DNA from: an uncultured Acidobacteriota bacterium
GTDB taxonomy: Bacteria > Acidobacteriota > Thermoanaerobaculia > Gp7-AA8
Reading direction: 5' to 3'
DNA: 52,905 bases
NCBI GenBank assembly: GCA_937870635.1
Contig: CALMZP010000030.1
Span: 1-52,905 of the forward strand
Part shown: positions 24,307-33,467 of the stretch, piece after piece
Layout of the letters: every line of letters begins with the position of its first letter
How positions within the stretch are numbered: position 1 is the stretch's first letter
Program-made: the position numbers and the translations under genes
Notes under the pieces: generated by a model
Databases searched by the model: none
What the model was told of the DNA's origin: nothing
The model's input: the letters and a program-made list of their open reading frames with translations, nothing else

Positions 24307-26088
24307 GTGCCTCCTGTTCTCATCACAGCCGAAAAGCTGACGAAGCAGTTCACTTCACGCCCTCTCTTCTCCGGCCTCGACTTCGCCATCTCTGAAGGCG
24401 ACCACATCGGCCTCGTCGGTCCGAACGGGTCGGGGAAATCAACGCTTCTCAAAATCCTGGCGGGGATCGAGCAACCCGACTCCGGAACGCGCTCGGTCCG
24501 GAAGCGGCTGCGCGTGGGCTACGTGCCCCAGGATCCTGTCTTCACCCCCGGCAAGTCAGTCGAGGAGGTCCTCGAAGACGCCCTCGGGCATCACGACCCC
24601 CGGCCCATCTCCATCACCCTGGGCAAGACTGGGTTCACCGATCGCACGCTGGCCACGGAGACGCTGTCCGGCGGATGGCGGAAGCGCCTGGCCATCGCGT
24701 GCGAGCTGGTGAAGGAGCCTGACGTGCTGCTCCTCGACGAGCCGACGAACCATCTCGACGTCGAAGGAATCCTCTGGCTGGAGACGATGCTCAAGAGTGA
24801 GCCGGAGGCGTTCGTGGTCGTGAGTCATGACCGTTATTTCCTGGAGAACATTGCCCGGCGGATGATCGAGCTCAATCGCGTCTATCCGGAAGGTCTCTTT
24901 CAGAGTGACGGGACGTACAGCGAGTTCCTGGAGAAGCGCGACGAGCTTCTGCGAAACGAAGCGGCGTATCAGGAGACGCTCGCCAATCTCGTGAGGAAAG
25001 AGATCGACTGGCTGCGGCGCGGTCCGAAAGCGCGTACGACGAAAGCAAAGGCGCGCATCCAGTCGGCGGGGAAGCTGATCGACGAGCTCGATGAGAGCCG
25101 CGACCGCGCGCGCGTCTCCACCGCAAAGATCGACTTCAACGCCAGCGAGCGCAAAACGAAGCGGCTCCTGGCCGGGAAGAACCTGCGCAAGCGCGACCTC
25201 TTCTCGGGCCTCGACCTCCTCCTTACCCCCGGCGCCCGCCTCGGCGTCCTCGGTCCGAACGGGTCGGGAAAGACCACGCTGCTGCGCGTGATCATCGGCG
25301 AGATCGAGCCGGACGAAGGGACGATCGAGAAAGCGGACCGGCTGCGCGTGGTGTATTTCGAGCAGAACCGCGAGAGTCTCGATCCGACGCTCACGCTCAA
25401 GCGCGCGCTCGCGCCCGAAGGTGACAGCGTCCTCTATCAGGATCGCTCCATTCACGTGGCGTCATGGGCCAAACGATTTCTGTTTCGCCCCGAGCAGCTC
25501 GAGACCTCGGTATCGAAGCTATCGGGAGGGGAGAAGGCGAGGATCGTGATGGCGCGGCTGATGCTGCAGCCGGCGGATCTTCTCGTCCTCGACGAGCCGA
25601 CGAACGATCTCGACATCCCCACGCTCGACGTGCTCGAGGAGTCGCTGCTCGAATTTCCGGGCGCGCTGGTCCTCGTCACCCACGACCGCTATCTGCTCGA
25701 CCGGGTGAGCACCCAGATCCTGGCACTCGACGGCCGTGGCGGCGCGGAGTACTTTTCGGACTACGGTCAGTGGGAGTGGAGCGCGGGCGACCTCGCCCGC
25801 GCCCGCGAACAAAATCCCGCCCGCGAAGAGAAGAAACCCGCGGGCGAGGTCGCCCGCGCTCCAAAAAGATCGCGCCTCGGATACATGGAACAGCGCGAGC
25901 TCGCAGCCATCGAAGAGAACGTCCAGGCGGCGGAGGAACGTCTCGATGCCGCGCGGGTGGCCGCCGAGGATCCGAAAATCGCGTCCGACGCGGCCGCGCT
26001 GCAGGAACGTTTCGCGGAGCTCGCGGCGGCACAGGACGCGGTCGATCGCCTCTATGCGCGATGGGCGGAACTCGATTCGAAGAGTTGA
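24307..26088 (+). CDS. ABC-F family ATPase (Uup-like)
   Basis: This is a soluble duplicated ATPase of 593 residues, of the ABC-F class that acts on ribosomes or nucleic acid rather than in transport. Domain 1 has GPNGSGKSTLL, LSGGWRKRL and LLLDEPTNHLD. Domain 2 has GPNGSGKTTLL, LSGGEKARIV and LVLDEPTNDLD. The interdomain linker holds the charged helical arm (KEIDWLRRGPKARTTK). The C-terminal ~70 residues form a coiled coil as in Uup. A GC-rich inverted repeat is read in frame at about residues 491-519, between domain 2 and the coiled coil. The start is a GTG at 24307 right after a heptamer palindrome; no good ribosome site is visible. Confidence 0.92.
   Translation: MPPVLITAEKLTKQFTSRPLFSGLDFAISEGDHIGLVGPNGSGKSTLLKILAGIEQPDSGTRSVRKRLRVGYVPQDPVFTPGKSVEEVLEDALGHHDPRPISITLGKTGFTDRTLATETLSGGWRKRLAIACELVKEPDVLLLDEPTNHLDVEGILWLETMLKSEPEAFVVVSHDRYFLENIARRMIELNRVYPEGLFQSDGTYSEFLEKRDELLRNEAAYQETLANLVRKEIDWLRRGPKARTTKAKARIQSAGKLIDELDESRDRARVSTAKIDFNASERKTKRLLAGKNLRKRDLFSGLDLLLTPGARLGVLGPNGSGKTTLLRVIIGEIEPDEGTIEKADRLRVVYFEQNRESLDPTLTLKRALAPEGDSVLYQDRSIHVASWAKRFLFRPEQLETSVSKLSGGEKARIVMARLMLQPADLLVLDEPTNDLDIPTLDVLEESLLEFPGALVLVTHDRYLLDRVSTQILALDGRGGAEYFSDYGQWEWSAGDLARAREQNPAREEKKPAGEVARAPKRSRLGYMEQRELAAIEENVQAAEERLDAARVAAEDPKIASDAAALQERFAELAAAQDAVDRLYARWAELDSKS
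25777..25863. repeat. Intragenic GC-rich inverted repeat inside ABC-F gene
   Basis: Perfect 25-bp arms (25777-25801 and 25839-25863) flank a 37-nt spacer, and all of it is translated. The left arm reads WSAGDLAR and the right arm PAGEVARAPK. It sits in a tolerant linker before the C-terminal coiled coil. The arm is identical to the copy in the kinase gene at 22066, but there it is read in a different frame. Confidence 0.93.
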
Positions 26089-26142
26089 TACGGAACCGCC
26101 TCGCCTATACTGAGCGCACCAAACGATTGGAAAGGGGTCCGC

Positions 26143-28440
26143 ATGCGCAAGCTGCTCGGTGCTCTGTTTCTTCTTCTCGTCGCCGCTCCGCTGTCTGCAC
26201 AGACGATACGTGGTCGTGTCACGCTGCAGAACGACGGTTCGCCATTGCCTGGAGTCACGGTATCCGCCGAAGGTTTCGGCGTGTCAGCGGTGACAGACTC
26301 GGATGGCAACTACGAGTTGCCGGTGCCCGGAGCATCATCCAGGGGCGCGGTTCGTGTGACCGCCATGCTGCAGGGTTTCCAGCCTCGAACTTCCACCGTA
26401 GACGTCAGCGGAGGCGACGCGACCCAGAACTTTGCGTTGCGCGTTTCGTTCGGCCAGGAGATCACGGTTGGGTCCCGCGCCATCGGTGCCGAGTCGGAGA
26501 AAGCGGTTCCCGTCGACGTGATCACCGAGGAACAGATCGAGCAGACTCCTTCAACGGAGACGAATCAGATCATCCAGAAGATGGCCGCTTCGTTCAATTT
26601 CCCGCGGCCGACGATCACGGATGGCACCGATACGGTGCGCCCGGCAACGCTCCGCGGCCTTGGCCCGGATCAGTTGCTGGTGATGGTGAATGGGAAGCGC
26701 CGCCACGCCAGCGCGCTCGTGAACGCGAACAACTCCGTCGGCCGCGGATCCAGCGGCGTCGATCTCAACGCCATCCCCGCGTCGGCCATCGAGAACATCG
26801 AGATTCTTCGCGAAGGCGCCGCCGCGCAGTACGGGTCGGACGCAATCGCAGGGGTCATCAACCTCGTCATGAAGTCTGATGCCGAGCCGCTGAAGGTCTC
26901 CGCCAAGGCCGGCATGACGACGCACGGCGACGGCGAAGTCCTCGATACCAGTGTCAGCGGCGGATGGAAACTCGGGCGCGGGGCGATCTTCGCCACGACC
27001 GAGTTCCGCACGCGTTACGAGACGAATCGTGCCGGCGACGATCCTCGCCCCCAGATCGTCCCCGGCGACGCCGGCAACAACGCCGTCGAGCAGCCGAATC
27101 ATCACTGGGGTGATTCGTACATGCGGGACTGGATGGTGTTCGCGAACCTGAACCTCCCGTTGACCGAGGACGGCAAGCAGATCCTCTACGCGTTCGGCGG
27201 CTACAGCAATCGTCACGGGTCTCACGGCGGGTTCTACCGCCGCGCGCTCGATGCCCGCAACCATCCTCAGATTTATCCGCTCGGATTCCTTCCCCTCATC
27301 GAGCCGCGCGTCGTCGACGATTCGCTGACCGCCGGACTCAGGGGACAGATGGCCACGTGGTTCTATGACTTCAGCGCCGGCTATGGCCACAACAGCTTCG
27401 ACTTCTACGTGACCAACTCGCTGAACGCCTCGCTCGGCCCGACCATCCCGCCCAACCAGACCAAATTCTATGCGGGCACTCTCGCCGACAATCTCTTCAC
27501 GACCAACTTCGACCTGTCGAAGCAGTTCCAGCTGGGACTGGCCGGGCCGCTGAACGTAGCGGTCGGCGCGGAATACCGGCAGGACGGCTTCGAGATCGGA
27601 GCAGGGGAGCCCAACTCCTACATCGACGGAGGCCGCCCCGATCAGTTCGGCGGCCGGGCTGCGCCGGGAGCGCAGGTGTTCCCCGGCTTCCGTCCGTCGA
27701 ACGAGGTCGACGAATCGCGCGACAGCAAGGCGGTCTATGTCGACATCGAAGGCGATGTTCTGCAGACGCTCCGTCTCGGGATCGCCGGGCGCTACGAAAA
27801 CTTCAGCGACTTCGGCAGCACGACCAACGGCAAGGTGACGGCGCGCTTCTCGCCGATGAAATCGCTGATTTTCCGAGGTTCGGCCAGCACCGGCTTCCGC
27901 GCTCCGTCGCTCAGCCAGTCGTACTTTTCAGCGGTGAGCACGAACTTCCTGCGCGATCCGGCGACCGGCGAGCTCGCTCCATTCGAGGTCGGCACTTACC
28001 CGGTCAACAGCCCCATCGCGCGTGCTCTCGGCGCGCAGCCGCTCGAGCCCGAGACCTCGACCAATCTCAGCGGAGGTATCGTCTTCCAGCCTCTTGCGAA
28101 TCTCGAGATCACGGCGGATGTCTTCCGCATCGACATCGAGGACCGCATCGTCTTCTCCGGCAACTTTACGGGGCCCAAGGTTCTCCCGCTCATTCAGCAG
28201 TTCGGAGTCACAGGCGCGCGCTTCTTCACGAACGCGATCGACACCGAGACCAACGGCTACGACATCGTCGTCAACTACCAGCGCGGGCTCGGGCAGTTCG
28301 GACGTCTCGATCTTTCGGCCGCGTACTCGCACAACGAGACGGACATCGTCGGCGACGTCGCCACGCCGCCGATCGTTGCGCTGTCGGGAGCCGGCGGCGT
28401 GTTGTGGTCGCGAAACCGGACGACGACGTATCTTCCGGGT
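26143..28440 (+). CDS. TonB-dependent receptor, C-terminus missing at chimeric junction
   Basis: This outer-membrane receptor is cut after about 766 residues. A signal peptide (MRKLLGALFLLLVAAPLSA-Q) is followed by a carboxypeptidase-regulatory-like domain (about 20-105, TIRGRVTLQNDGSPLPGVTV). A TonB-box/plug domain covers about 125-245 and contains LRGLGPDQLLVMVNGKR and REGAAAQYGSDAIAGVINL. Beta-barrel strands then run to SAYSHNETDIVGD. Receptors of this type end in a conserved C-terminal barrel with a terminal aromatic residue. Here the frame instead runs into the antisense of a dehydrogenase gene, so roughly 100 residues are missing. The substrate is unknown; siderophores, cobalamin and glycans are all possible. 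The start ATG at 26143 has a weak AAAGGGG ribosome site. Confidence 0.88.
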
Positions 28441-28450
28441 CCTGCCCGGG
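28432..28450. other. Probable chimeric junction between two genomes
   Basis: The + strand receptor homology ends at about 28,440 and the - strand E1-alpha homology ends at 28,450. No frame on either strand continues either protein. The bases between are GC-rich and nearly self-complementary (CCGGGTCCTGCCCGG). Both genes lose their 3' ends at one point, which normal gene order cannot explain. Confidence 0.85.
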
Positions 28451-28632
28451 CAGATGCCGACGGCGACGGCTTCCTCGCCGGCGTAGAGGTGGACGAAGCC
28501 GGGGACGAGGCCGGCGGCGAAGTTCTTGCCGGCGAGATCCTCGAAGGTGCGGATCTGCACCATGCGCTCGTACATGTCCAGGAGGGCCGCGCGGTCGAGG
28601 TCGAGGGCGGGGGCCGCATCCGCTACTGCCAT
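28450..28632 (-). CDS. Thiamine-diphosphate-dependent dehydrogenase E1 alpha, N-terminal fragment
   Basis: The first 61 residues match the N-terminus of 2-oxoacid (pyruvate or acetoin) dehydrogenase E1 alpha subunits: LLDMYERMVQIRTFED, then LVPGFVHLYAGEEAVAVGIC. The family continues with a DDD..STHRGHGH region, which is absent because the sequence changes at the junction. The gene would normally be about 320-350 residues. The start ATG at 28632 has a good AAAGGAGA ribosome site. In an intact genome it is usually followed by E1 beta and E2 genes, which should lie beyond the lost end. It diverges from the deacetylase-like gene across a 265-bp region. Confidence 0.85.
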
Positions 28633-28738
28633 GATCGATCTCCTTTGCGAGGCCGTCGCCACGGACGGCGCGGGCACTGGTTCGTGCTAAAGCTTTCGGA
28701 CTTATACGGCAAGCGGGGCGGGGGGGCAAGCGCGGGGC

Positions 28739-28766
28739 GGGTGACGGGTGTCGGGTGTCAGGTGTC
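28739..28766. repeat. Four heptamers of GGGTGTC type
   Basis: The units GGGTGAC, GGGTGTC, GGGTGTC and AGGTGTC stand in tandem in the divergent region between the E1-alpha fragment and the deacetylase-like gene. So 7-bp repeats also occur right of the junction, although with a different sequence. Confidence 0.8.
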
Positions 28767-28897
28767 GGGGTTCTCGAGGATTGGGACTTCTGGCGGCTGG
28801 CGCGGGGATTGAGTGTGGCGGGTTGGGTCGTAGATGAGAGGGAGGGATTGGCGGGGGACGCCGCGGCGTCTTTGTTGAATCGGGCGGCAGGGGGCGG

Positions 28898-29617
28898 ATG
28901 GGAACGGTCAATCGACGGCGTTTCTTGGCGGGGGCATTGGCGGGCGGGGCGGCAATCGCTGGGGCGTGCGGCGGCGGGCTGCGGCGTGCGTCGGCGCAGG
29001 GCGCATTCGACGTCATGGCTGGCGTGCCGGGGTGCGGCCAGGTGGCGTTGGTGGTGAATGCAGGATCCGGGTACGAGCCGGCGGTGGGGATGCTCGATAC
29101 GTTGGGGACGTATGGTGTGCCGGCGAGCTTTTTTGTGATGGGGTGGTTGGCGGAGCAGAGCCCGTGGCTGGTGCAGTCGATTGCGAGTTGGGGGCATGTG
29201 GTGGGGAGTCATGGGTATTTGCCGCCGGAGCTGACGAGCCGGTCGGATGAGGATGTGGCGTGGGACCTGGGCGCGGCGGCGGGGGCGCTGTCGGCGGCGC
29301 TGGGGTATGCGCCGAGTCCATGGTTTACGCCGTTTGCGGGGGCGAGTGATGAGCGGGTGCGGTCGATTGCCAGCTCGCTGGGGTTGGTGACGGTGGGGTG
29401 GAGCGTGGGGTCGGGCGATTGGGATCCGGGGGCGAGCGCGGATTCGATTTATGGGAATGTGGTTAGTGGGGCGCATGATGGGGCGATTATCGATCTGCAC
29501 CTGGATTCGGCGCGGAGTGTAGATGGGACGGCGGTGGCGCTGCCGTGGGTTATTGAGGATTTGCGGGCGAAAGGGTATCGGTTTGTGAGCGTGCCGACGA
29601 TTGCGGGGGGGTGTTAG
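28898..29617 (+). CDS. Polysaccharide deacetylase-like protein, catalytic motifs degenerate
   Basis: This 239-residue exported protein has a twin-arginine signal (NRRRFLAGALAGGAA) and a NodB fold: SFFVMGWLAEQSPWLVQSI, then GHVVGSHGYL, then VTVGWSVGSGDWDPG and IIDLHLD. In active family members, motif 1 is TFDDG and motif 2 is H(S/T)xxH. Here motif 1 reads VNAGSG, lacking both aspartates, and motif 2 keeps only one His (SHGYLPPEL). Motif 3 lacks its Arg. Motif 4 (DWDPG) and motif 5 (LH) remain. It is therefore probably not a deacetylase and may be a binding or structural relative. The start ATG is at 28898 after a purine-rich GGGGGCGG. Confidence 0.8.
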   Translation: MGTVNRRRFLAGALAGGAAIAGACGGGLRRASAQGAFDVMAGVPGCGQVALVVNAGSGYEPAVGMLDTLGTYGVPASFFVMGWLAEQSPWLVQSIASWGHVVGSHGYLPPELTSRSDEDVAWDLGAAAGALSAALGYAPSPWFTPFAGASDERVRSIASSLGLVTVGWSVGSGDWDPGASADSIYGNVVSGAHDGAIIDLHLDSARSVDGTAVALPWVIEDLRAKGYRFVSVPTIAGGC

Positions 29618-29651
29618 GAATCGCCTGTTCCTCGCCTCAAGCCGGAGAGCA

Positions 29652-29712
29652 ACCCTCACCCCAACCGCCGCCCAGAGGGCGCCCGGCCCTGTGCGCAGGG
29701 AGAGGGGCTTTT
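29652..29712. repeat. 61-bp terminator-like repeat, copy A
   Basis: It starts ACCCTCACCCC and ends with GGGAGAGGGGCTTTT. It differs from copy B (34779-34839) at one of 61 positions. It lies between the convergent deacetylase-like and permease genes, and its T-run suggests termination. Confidence 0.92.
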
Positions 29713-29729
29713 CCATCATGCGGCAGACC

Positions 29730-30602
29730 CTACTTCACCGCCCCCAGGGTCAGGCCGCGGACGATGTAGCGGCCGACGAGGAGGGCGATGATGAGGGGGG
29801 GGAGCATGACGACGAGGCCCTGGGCGGCGATGTCCCAGTAGCGGGGGCCGCGGAGGGTGACGTTGCCGGCGAGCTGGACGGGGAGGGTTTTGGCCTGGTC
29901 GATGGTGAGGGTGAGGCCGAAGAGGAACTCGTTCCAGGCGAAGACGAAGGCGAAGAGGAAGGCGACGACGAGGCCGGGGACGGCGAGGGGGAGGGCGACG
30001 CGGAAGAAGGCGCCGTAGCGGGAGGTTCCGTCGACCATGGAGGCTTCTTCGATCTCGATGGGAAGGTCCTGGAAGTAGTCGCGCAGGAGCCAGATGACGA
30101 GGGGGAGGTTCATGGCGGTGTAGACGGCGATGAGGACGGGGACGCTGTCGAGGAGGCCGACGCGGCCGAAGAGGAGGAAATAGGGGACGACGAGGGCGAT
30201 GGGGGGCATCATGCGCTGGGAGATGAACCAGAAGGCGATGTCGTTGTTGCGCCAGCGGCGGTAGCGGAAGCGGCTGAGGGCGTAGGCGGCCATGGCGCCG
30301 AGGACGACGGCGAAGAGGGCGGAGAAGAAGGCGGCGCTGAAGCTGTTGCGGAAGAGGCGCGCGACGTCGCCCATGCCGCTGACGCCGTAGCCTTCGCCCT
30401 CGCCGAAGATGTCGCGGAAGGGTTGCAGCGTGGGTTCGAACTGCACCCAGGGGATGAAGGTGGGGTTGGGGGCGCTGACGGCGGATTGGGTTTTGACCGA
30501 GGTGATGATGGTCCAGTAGAGGGGGAAGAGGGTGAAAAAGGCCCAGGCGATGAGGACGATGTAGGAGAGGATCTTCGTGCCGCGGCCGATGGAGAGGGAC
30601 AT
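29730..30602 (-). CDS. Carbohydrate ABC transporter permease (MalG type)
   Basis: This 290-residue inner-membrane permease of the CUT1 family has six hydrophobic helices. The cytoplasmic coupling loop is EEASMVDGTSRYGAFFRV...PLAVPG, the EAA motif that contacts the ATPase. MalG-type features include SQRMMPPIALVVPYFLLF and a C-terminal arm (GLTLGAVK). I chose the ATG at 30602 (MSLSIGRG); the longer frame upstream only overlaps the MalF-type gene. The upstream gene's stop is one base away (TGACATG), so the two permeases are coupled and probably form a heterodimer. Confidence 0.92.
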   Translation of the reverse strand: MSLSIGRGTKILSYIVLIAWAFFTLFPLYWTIITSVKTQSAVSAPNPTFIPWVQFEPTLQPFRDIFGEGEGYGVSGMGDVARLFRNSFSAAFFSALFAVVLGAMAAYALSRFRYRRWRNNDIAFWFISQRMMPPIALVVPYFLLFGRVGLLDSVPVLIAVYTAMNLPLVIWLLRDYFQDLPIEIEEASMVDGTSRYGAFFRVALPLAVPGLVVAFLFAFVFAWNEFLFGLTLTIDQAKTLPVQLAGNVTLRGPRYWDIAAQGLVVMLPPLIIALLVGRYIVRGLTLGAVK

Positions 30603-30603
30603 G

Positions 30604-31527
30604 TCAGGCCTCCTCGAGGCGGCGGAAGGCGCGTAGGAACAGCAGGAAGATGATGGACATGATAATGACAATGGCCCAGGAGACGGTGGCGGTGAAGCCC
30701 ATGTTGAAGGGGCGGAAGCCGGCGACGTAGGCGTAGAAGGTGAGTAATTCGGTGGCGGTGCCAGGGCCGCCGCCAGTGAGGATGTAGATGGTGTCGAAGA
30801 CCTTGAAGGCGTCGATGGCGCGCAAGAGGACGATGGCGACGAGATAGGGTTTCACCAAGGGCAGGGTGATGTCCCAGAGGAGGTTCCAGCGGGAGGCGCC
30901 GTCGACGGTGGCCGCTTCGTAGAGCTCGACGGGGAGCGACTCGAGGGCGGCGAGGGAGGCGAGGAGAATGAAGGGGGTCCATTGCCAGAGGTCGACGATG
31001 ACGAGGGAGAGGAGGGCCGAGTTCTGGCCGGCGAGCCAGGCGATGCGGTCGAGGCCGAGGGTTTCCAGGAAATAGTTGATCGGTCCCCGGTTGAAATCGA
31101 AGAGCATCTTCCAGGTGAAGGAGACGGCGATGGGGGGGAGGAGCATGGGGAAGGCGAAGGCGACGCGCATCCAACTGCGGCCGCGGGTGACGTTGAGGAG
31201 GGCGAGGGCGACGGCGAAGCCGAGGATCAGCTCCAGGCCGGCGGCGAGAGCGACGTAGGAGAGGGTTTTCCAGAAGGAGCCCCAGAATCGGCTATCGGCG
31301 AGGAGGCGCTGGATGTTGTCGAGGCCGACCCAGGTGACGTTCTTCTGGCCGGCGTTCCAGGCGCCGAAGACGAGGCGCAAAGAAAAGAGGAGGGGGAAGA
31401 GGCCGAGGATGAGGAGGTAGAGCATCGCCGGCAGGAGGAAGATGTATTTGGCGTAGCCGTCCATGCCGCGCCGCGAGGCGGTCGCTCGCGGCGCGGGGGT
31501 GGCCAGGGCTGGCTGGGCGGTGGACAT
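30604..31527 (-). CDS. Carbohydrate ABC transporter permease (MalF type)
   Basis: This 307-residue permease has six membrane helices, beginning YIFLLPAMLYLLILGLFPLL. The EAA loop reads LYEAATVDGASRWNLLWDI...PLVKPY, and a GGGPGTATELLTFYAY segment follows that is typical of CUT1 sugar transporters. It lies between the binding-protein gene (upstream, separated by 105 bases with an inverted repeat) and the MalG-type gene. No ATPase gene is present nearby, so the transporter probably borrows a shared MsmX-like ATPase. Confidence 0.92.
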   Translation of the reverse strand: MSTAQPALATPAPRATASRRGMDGYAKYIFLLPAMLYLLILGLFPLLFSLRLVFGAWNAGQKNVTWVGLDNIQRLLADSRFWGSFWKTLSYVALAAGLELILGFAVALALLNVTRGRSWMRVAFAFPMLLPPIAVSFTWKMLFDFNRGPINYFLETLGLDRIAWLAGQNSALLSLVIVDLWQWTPFILLASLAALESLPVELYEAATVDGASRWNLLWDITLPLVKPYLVAIVLLRAIDAFKVFDTIYILTGGGPGTATELLTFYAYVAGFRPFNMGFTATVSWAIVIIMSIIFLLFLRAFRRLEEA

Positions 31528-31542
31528 GGGTGACGCCTATAC

Positions 31543-31633
31543 GGAGACGGCGAGTCGGCGAGACGGCAAGACGGCAAGAGGTCGAGATCAGAGTTGCTTG
31601 CCGGCTCGCCGTCTCACCGTCTTGCCGTCTCGC
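31543..31633. repeat. Imperfect inverted repeat with AGACGGCA units
   Basis: The left arm (31543-31578) contains tandem AGACGGCA octamers and the right arm (31597-~31633) their complement. The inner 21 bases pair at about 19 positions. It lies between the binding-protein stop and the first permease gene and may lower permease expression relative to the binding protein. Confidence 0.75.
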
Positions 31634-33240
31634 TAAGAGGCCATGCCCAGGTGGGCGCGGTAGGCGGCGATCTGGGCGTCGCGTCCGAGCTCATCGGTGA
31701 TGCCGTTGAAGGCCGTGGTGCATTCGTCCATGGCCTGCTGCGGGGTCAGCTCGCCGGCGATGGCTTGATTCGTGTAGAGCTCGAGGGTCTCCTGGTAGCG
31801 GGCGGCGCCGGGGAGGCGCGGGTCGAAGACGGCGTTGGGGTGGTCGGTGGCGGCGAGGATGGTTTCGATGTAGGCCCGGGCTTCGGCCTCGTCCCAGCCG
31901 GCGCTGATCCACGGCTCGAGGTTGGTGGCGTGGGAGTTGCGCCACGGCTGGTAGCCGGAGTCGGGGGAGGCGACGTCGAAGGAGGAGATGCCGGGGCTGG
32001 CGTGCCACTTGATCCACTCCCAGGCCGCTTCGGGATTGGGCGTCTGATTCGTGATGTAGTAGGACCAGCCGTTGTAGGCGTGGGTCGGGGTCTGGTGGAT
32101 CTCGCCGTCGGGCATGGTGACCCAGGTGCTGGTCTGCCAGTCGAAGTACTCGGTGACGCCGGGGGTGAGGGCGAAGCCGATCTTGTTCTTGACGACGGAG
32201 CGCTCGGCGACGGAGGCGGGGCCGGTGTCGCCCCAGTCGAGGGACATGAGGGTGGTGCCGTTGATAATGTCCTCGATGACGGTGGCGCGGTCGGCGTCGA
32301 GGCCGGGCTTCATGGCGCCCTGGATGACGTCGACGAACTCGGTGAGGCCGCGGACGTAACCCTCGGTGGCGATGAGGGGATTCATGTCGGGGTCGAAGAT
32401 GTAGATGCCGGGGGTGCCGTCGGGCGCGACGTCGGTGGGGACGACGGAGTAGGGGGCGGTCCAGGGGTAGGAGTACCAGTAGGACTGCGCGCCGCGCAGG
32501 ACGCACGTGATGAAGCCGTAGCCGGTCCCGGCGTCGCTCCACTCGGCGCCACCGCCGTTGGGGGCGAAGAACTTGGCGACCTCGACGAACTCGGTGAGGG
32601 TCTGGGGCGGGTTGGGGAGGTCGTTGCCGGTGGCGGCGTTGTAGGCCTCCTGCCACTGCGGGTCGTCGAGGATGTCCTTGCGGTAGAACATCGTCTGGTT
32701 GTCGTTGTCGACGATGAAGGTGTAGGTCGTGCCGGCCCAGGAGTTCTTGCGCTTGATGCCGTCGGGGATGTCGTCCCAGGCGAGCAGCTCGTTCTCGATG
32801 TCGGCGTCGATGAAGGGCTGCAAGGGGACGACGTACTCGAGGTTGACGAAGTCGGGCATCCAGGTGTTGGCCAGAAGGAGGATGTCGAAGTCACCGCTGC
32901 CGGTCTGGGCGACCTGCTGGGCGCGGGCGAAAAGGTCGGCGTTGGGGGCCTCGATGGCCTCGACGGTCGCCCCAGTCAGCTCCTGGAACTCGGGGGCATG
33001 GAATTTGATCGGGCCGGAGATGAAGGGGCCGGTCTGGGTGAAGACGCGCAGGGTGACGCCTTCGAGGTTGGGGGCGTCCTGGGCGCGGGCGATGCGCGAC
33101 GAGCCGAGGGGAGCCCCGGCGGCCAGGAGGGCGCCGGCTCCGGCGGCGCCTTTGAGGAGGGTGCGGCGGCTGGCCTTGAGCCGTTCCCTCGCCAATTCGC
33201 GTCGTTCGATGTACTGCCAAAAGGTCTTGTCGCTCGCCAT
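31633..33240 (-). CDS. Extracellular solute-binding protein, sugar ABC transporter, Tat signal
   Basis: This 535-residue substrate-binding protein is of the family-1 (maltose-type) class. The N-terminus has ASRRTLLKGAAGAGALLAAG, a twin-arginine signal, ending near IARAQ-D. The mature part starts VTLRVFTQTGPFI and contains the usual hinge segments (FDILLLANTWMPDFV, WEWIKWHASP). It is larger than most relatives (about 420-450), which suits a bulky sugar or oligosaccharide. The start is firm: AAGGAGGA lies seven bases before the ATG at 33240. The order of binding protein, MalF and MalG defines one operon reading leftwards. Binding proteins are usually made in excess, and the inverted repeat after this gene fits that. 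Confidence 0.92.
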   Translation of the reverse strand: MASDKTFWQYIERRELARERLKASRRTLLKGAAGAGALLAAGAPLGSSRIARAQDAPNLEGVTLRVFTQTGPFISGPIKFHAPEFQELTGATVEAIEAPNADLFARAQQVAQTGSGDFDILLLANTWMPDFVNLEYVVPLQPFIDADIENELLAWDDIPDGIKRKNSWAGTTYTFIVDNDNQTMFYRKDILDDPQWQEAYNAATGNDLPNPPQTLTEFVEVAKFFAPNGGGAEWSDAGTGYGFITCVLRGAQSYWYSYPWTAPYSVVPTDVAPDGTPGIYIFDPDMNPLIATEGYVRGLTEFVDVIQGAMKPGLDADRATVIEDIINGTTLMSLDWGDTGPASVAERSVVKNKIGFALTPGVTEYFDWQTSTWVTMPDGEIHQTPTHAYNGWSYYITNQTPNPEAAWEWIKWHASPGISSFDVASPDSGYQPWRNSHATNLEPWISAGWDEAEARAYIETILAATDHPNAVFDPRLPGAARYQETLELYTNQAIAGELTPQQAMDECTTAFNGITDELGRDAQIAAYRAHLGMAS

Positions 33241-33467
33241 CGAGAGTCCTCCTTGTGGGGCAGGGCGCGACGTGGCGCCATGCCGGTCATCACCCTTCGT
33301 TGGGGTTTGGGGTACTTCATCACGAGCCCGGCGTGGTGTCAACAGCCTTTTGCGGCAATTCGGTCGCGAAGGAGACGGCGCGCGGCCCTATAATCGCCGG
33401 GCACGGCAGTGTCTCGTGGCGGTTCACGGGCGATCCGGTTAACGAATCGAGCGTTGGGGGAGTGCGC

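Noticed and set aside
28432-28450. Natural horizontal transfer as the cause of the junction
   Set aside because: Two different genes both truncated tail to tail with no mobile element, att site or repeats; an assembly chimera explains it with fewer steps, though reads are needed to be sure.
26143-28812. One long frame reading through the TonB receptor into 28812
   Set aside because: After about 28,440 the frame is the antisense of an E1-alpha gene and of intergenic DNA; it is an accident of the junction, not a fusion protein.
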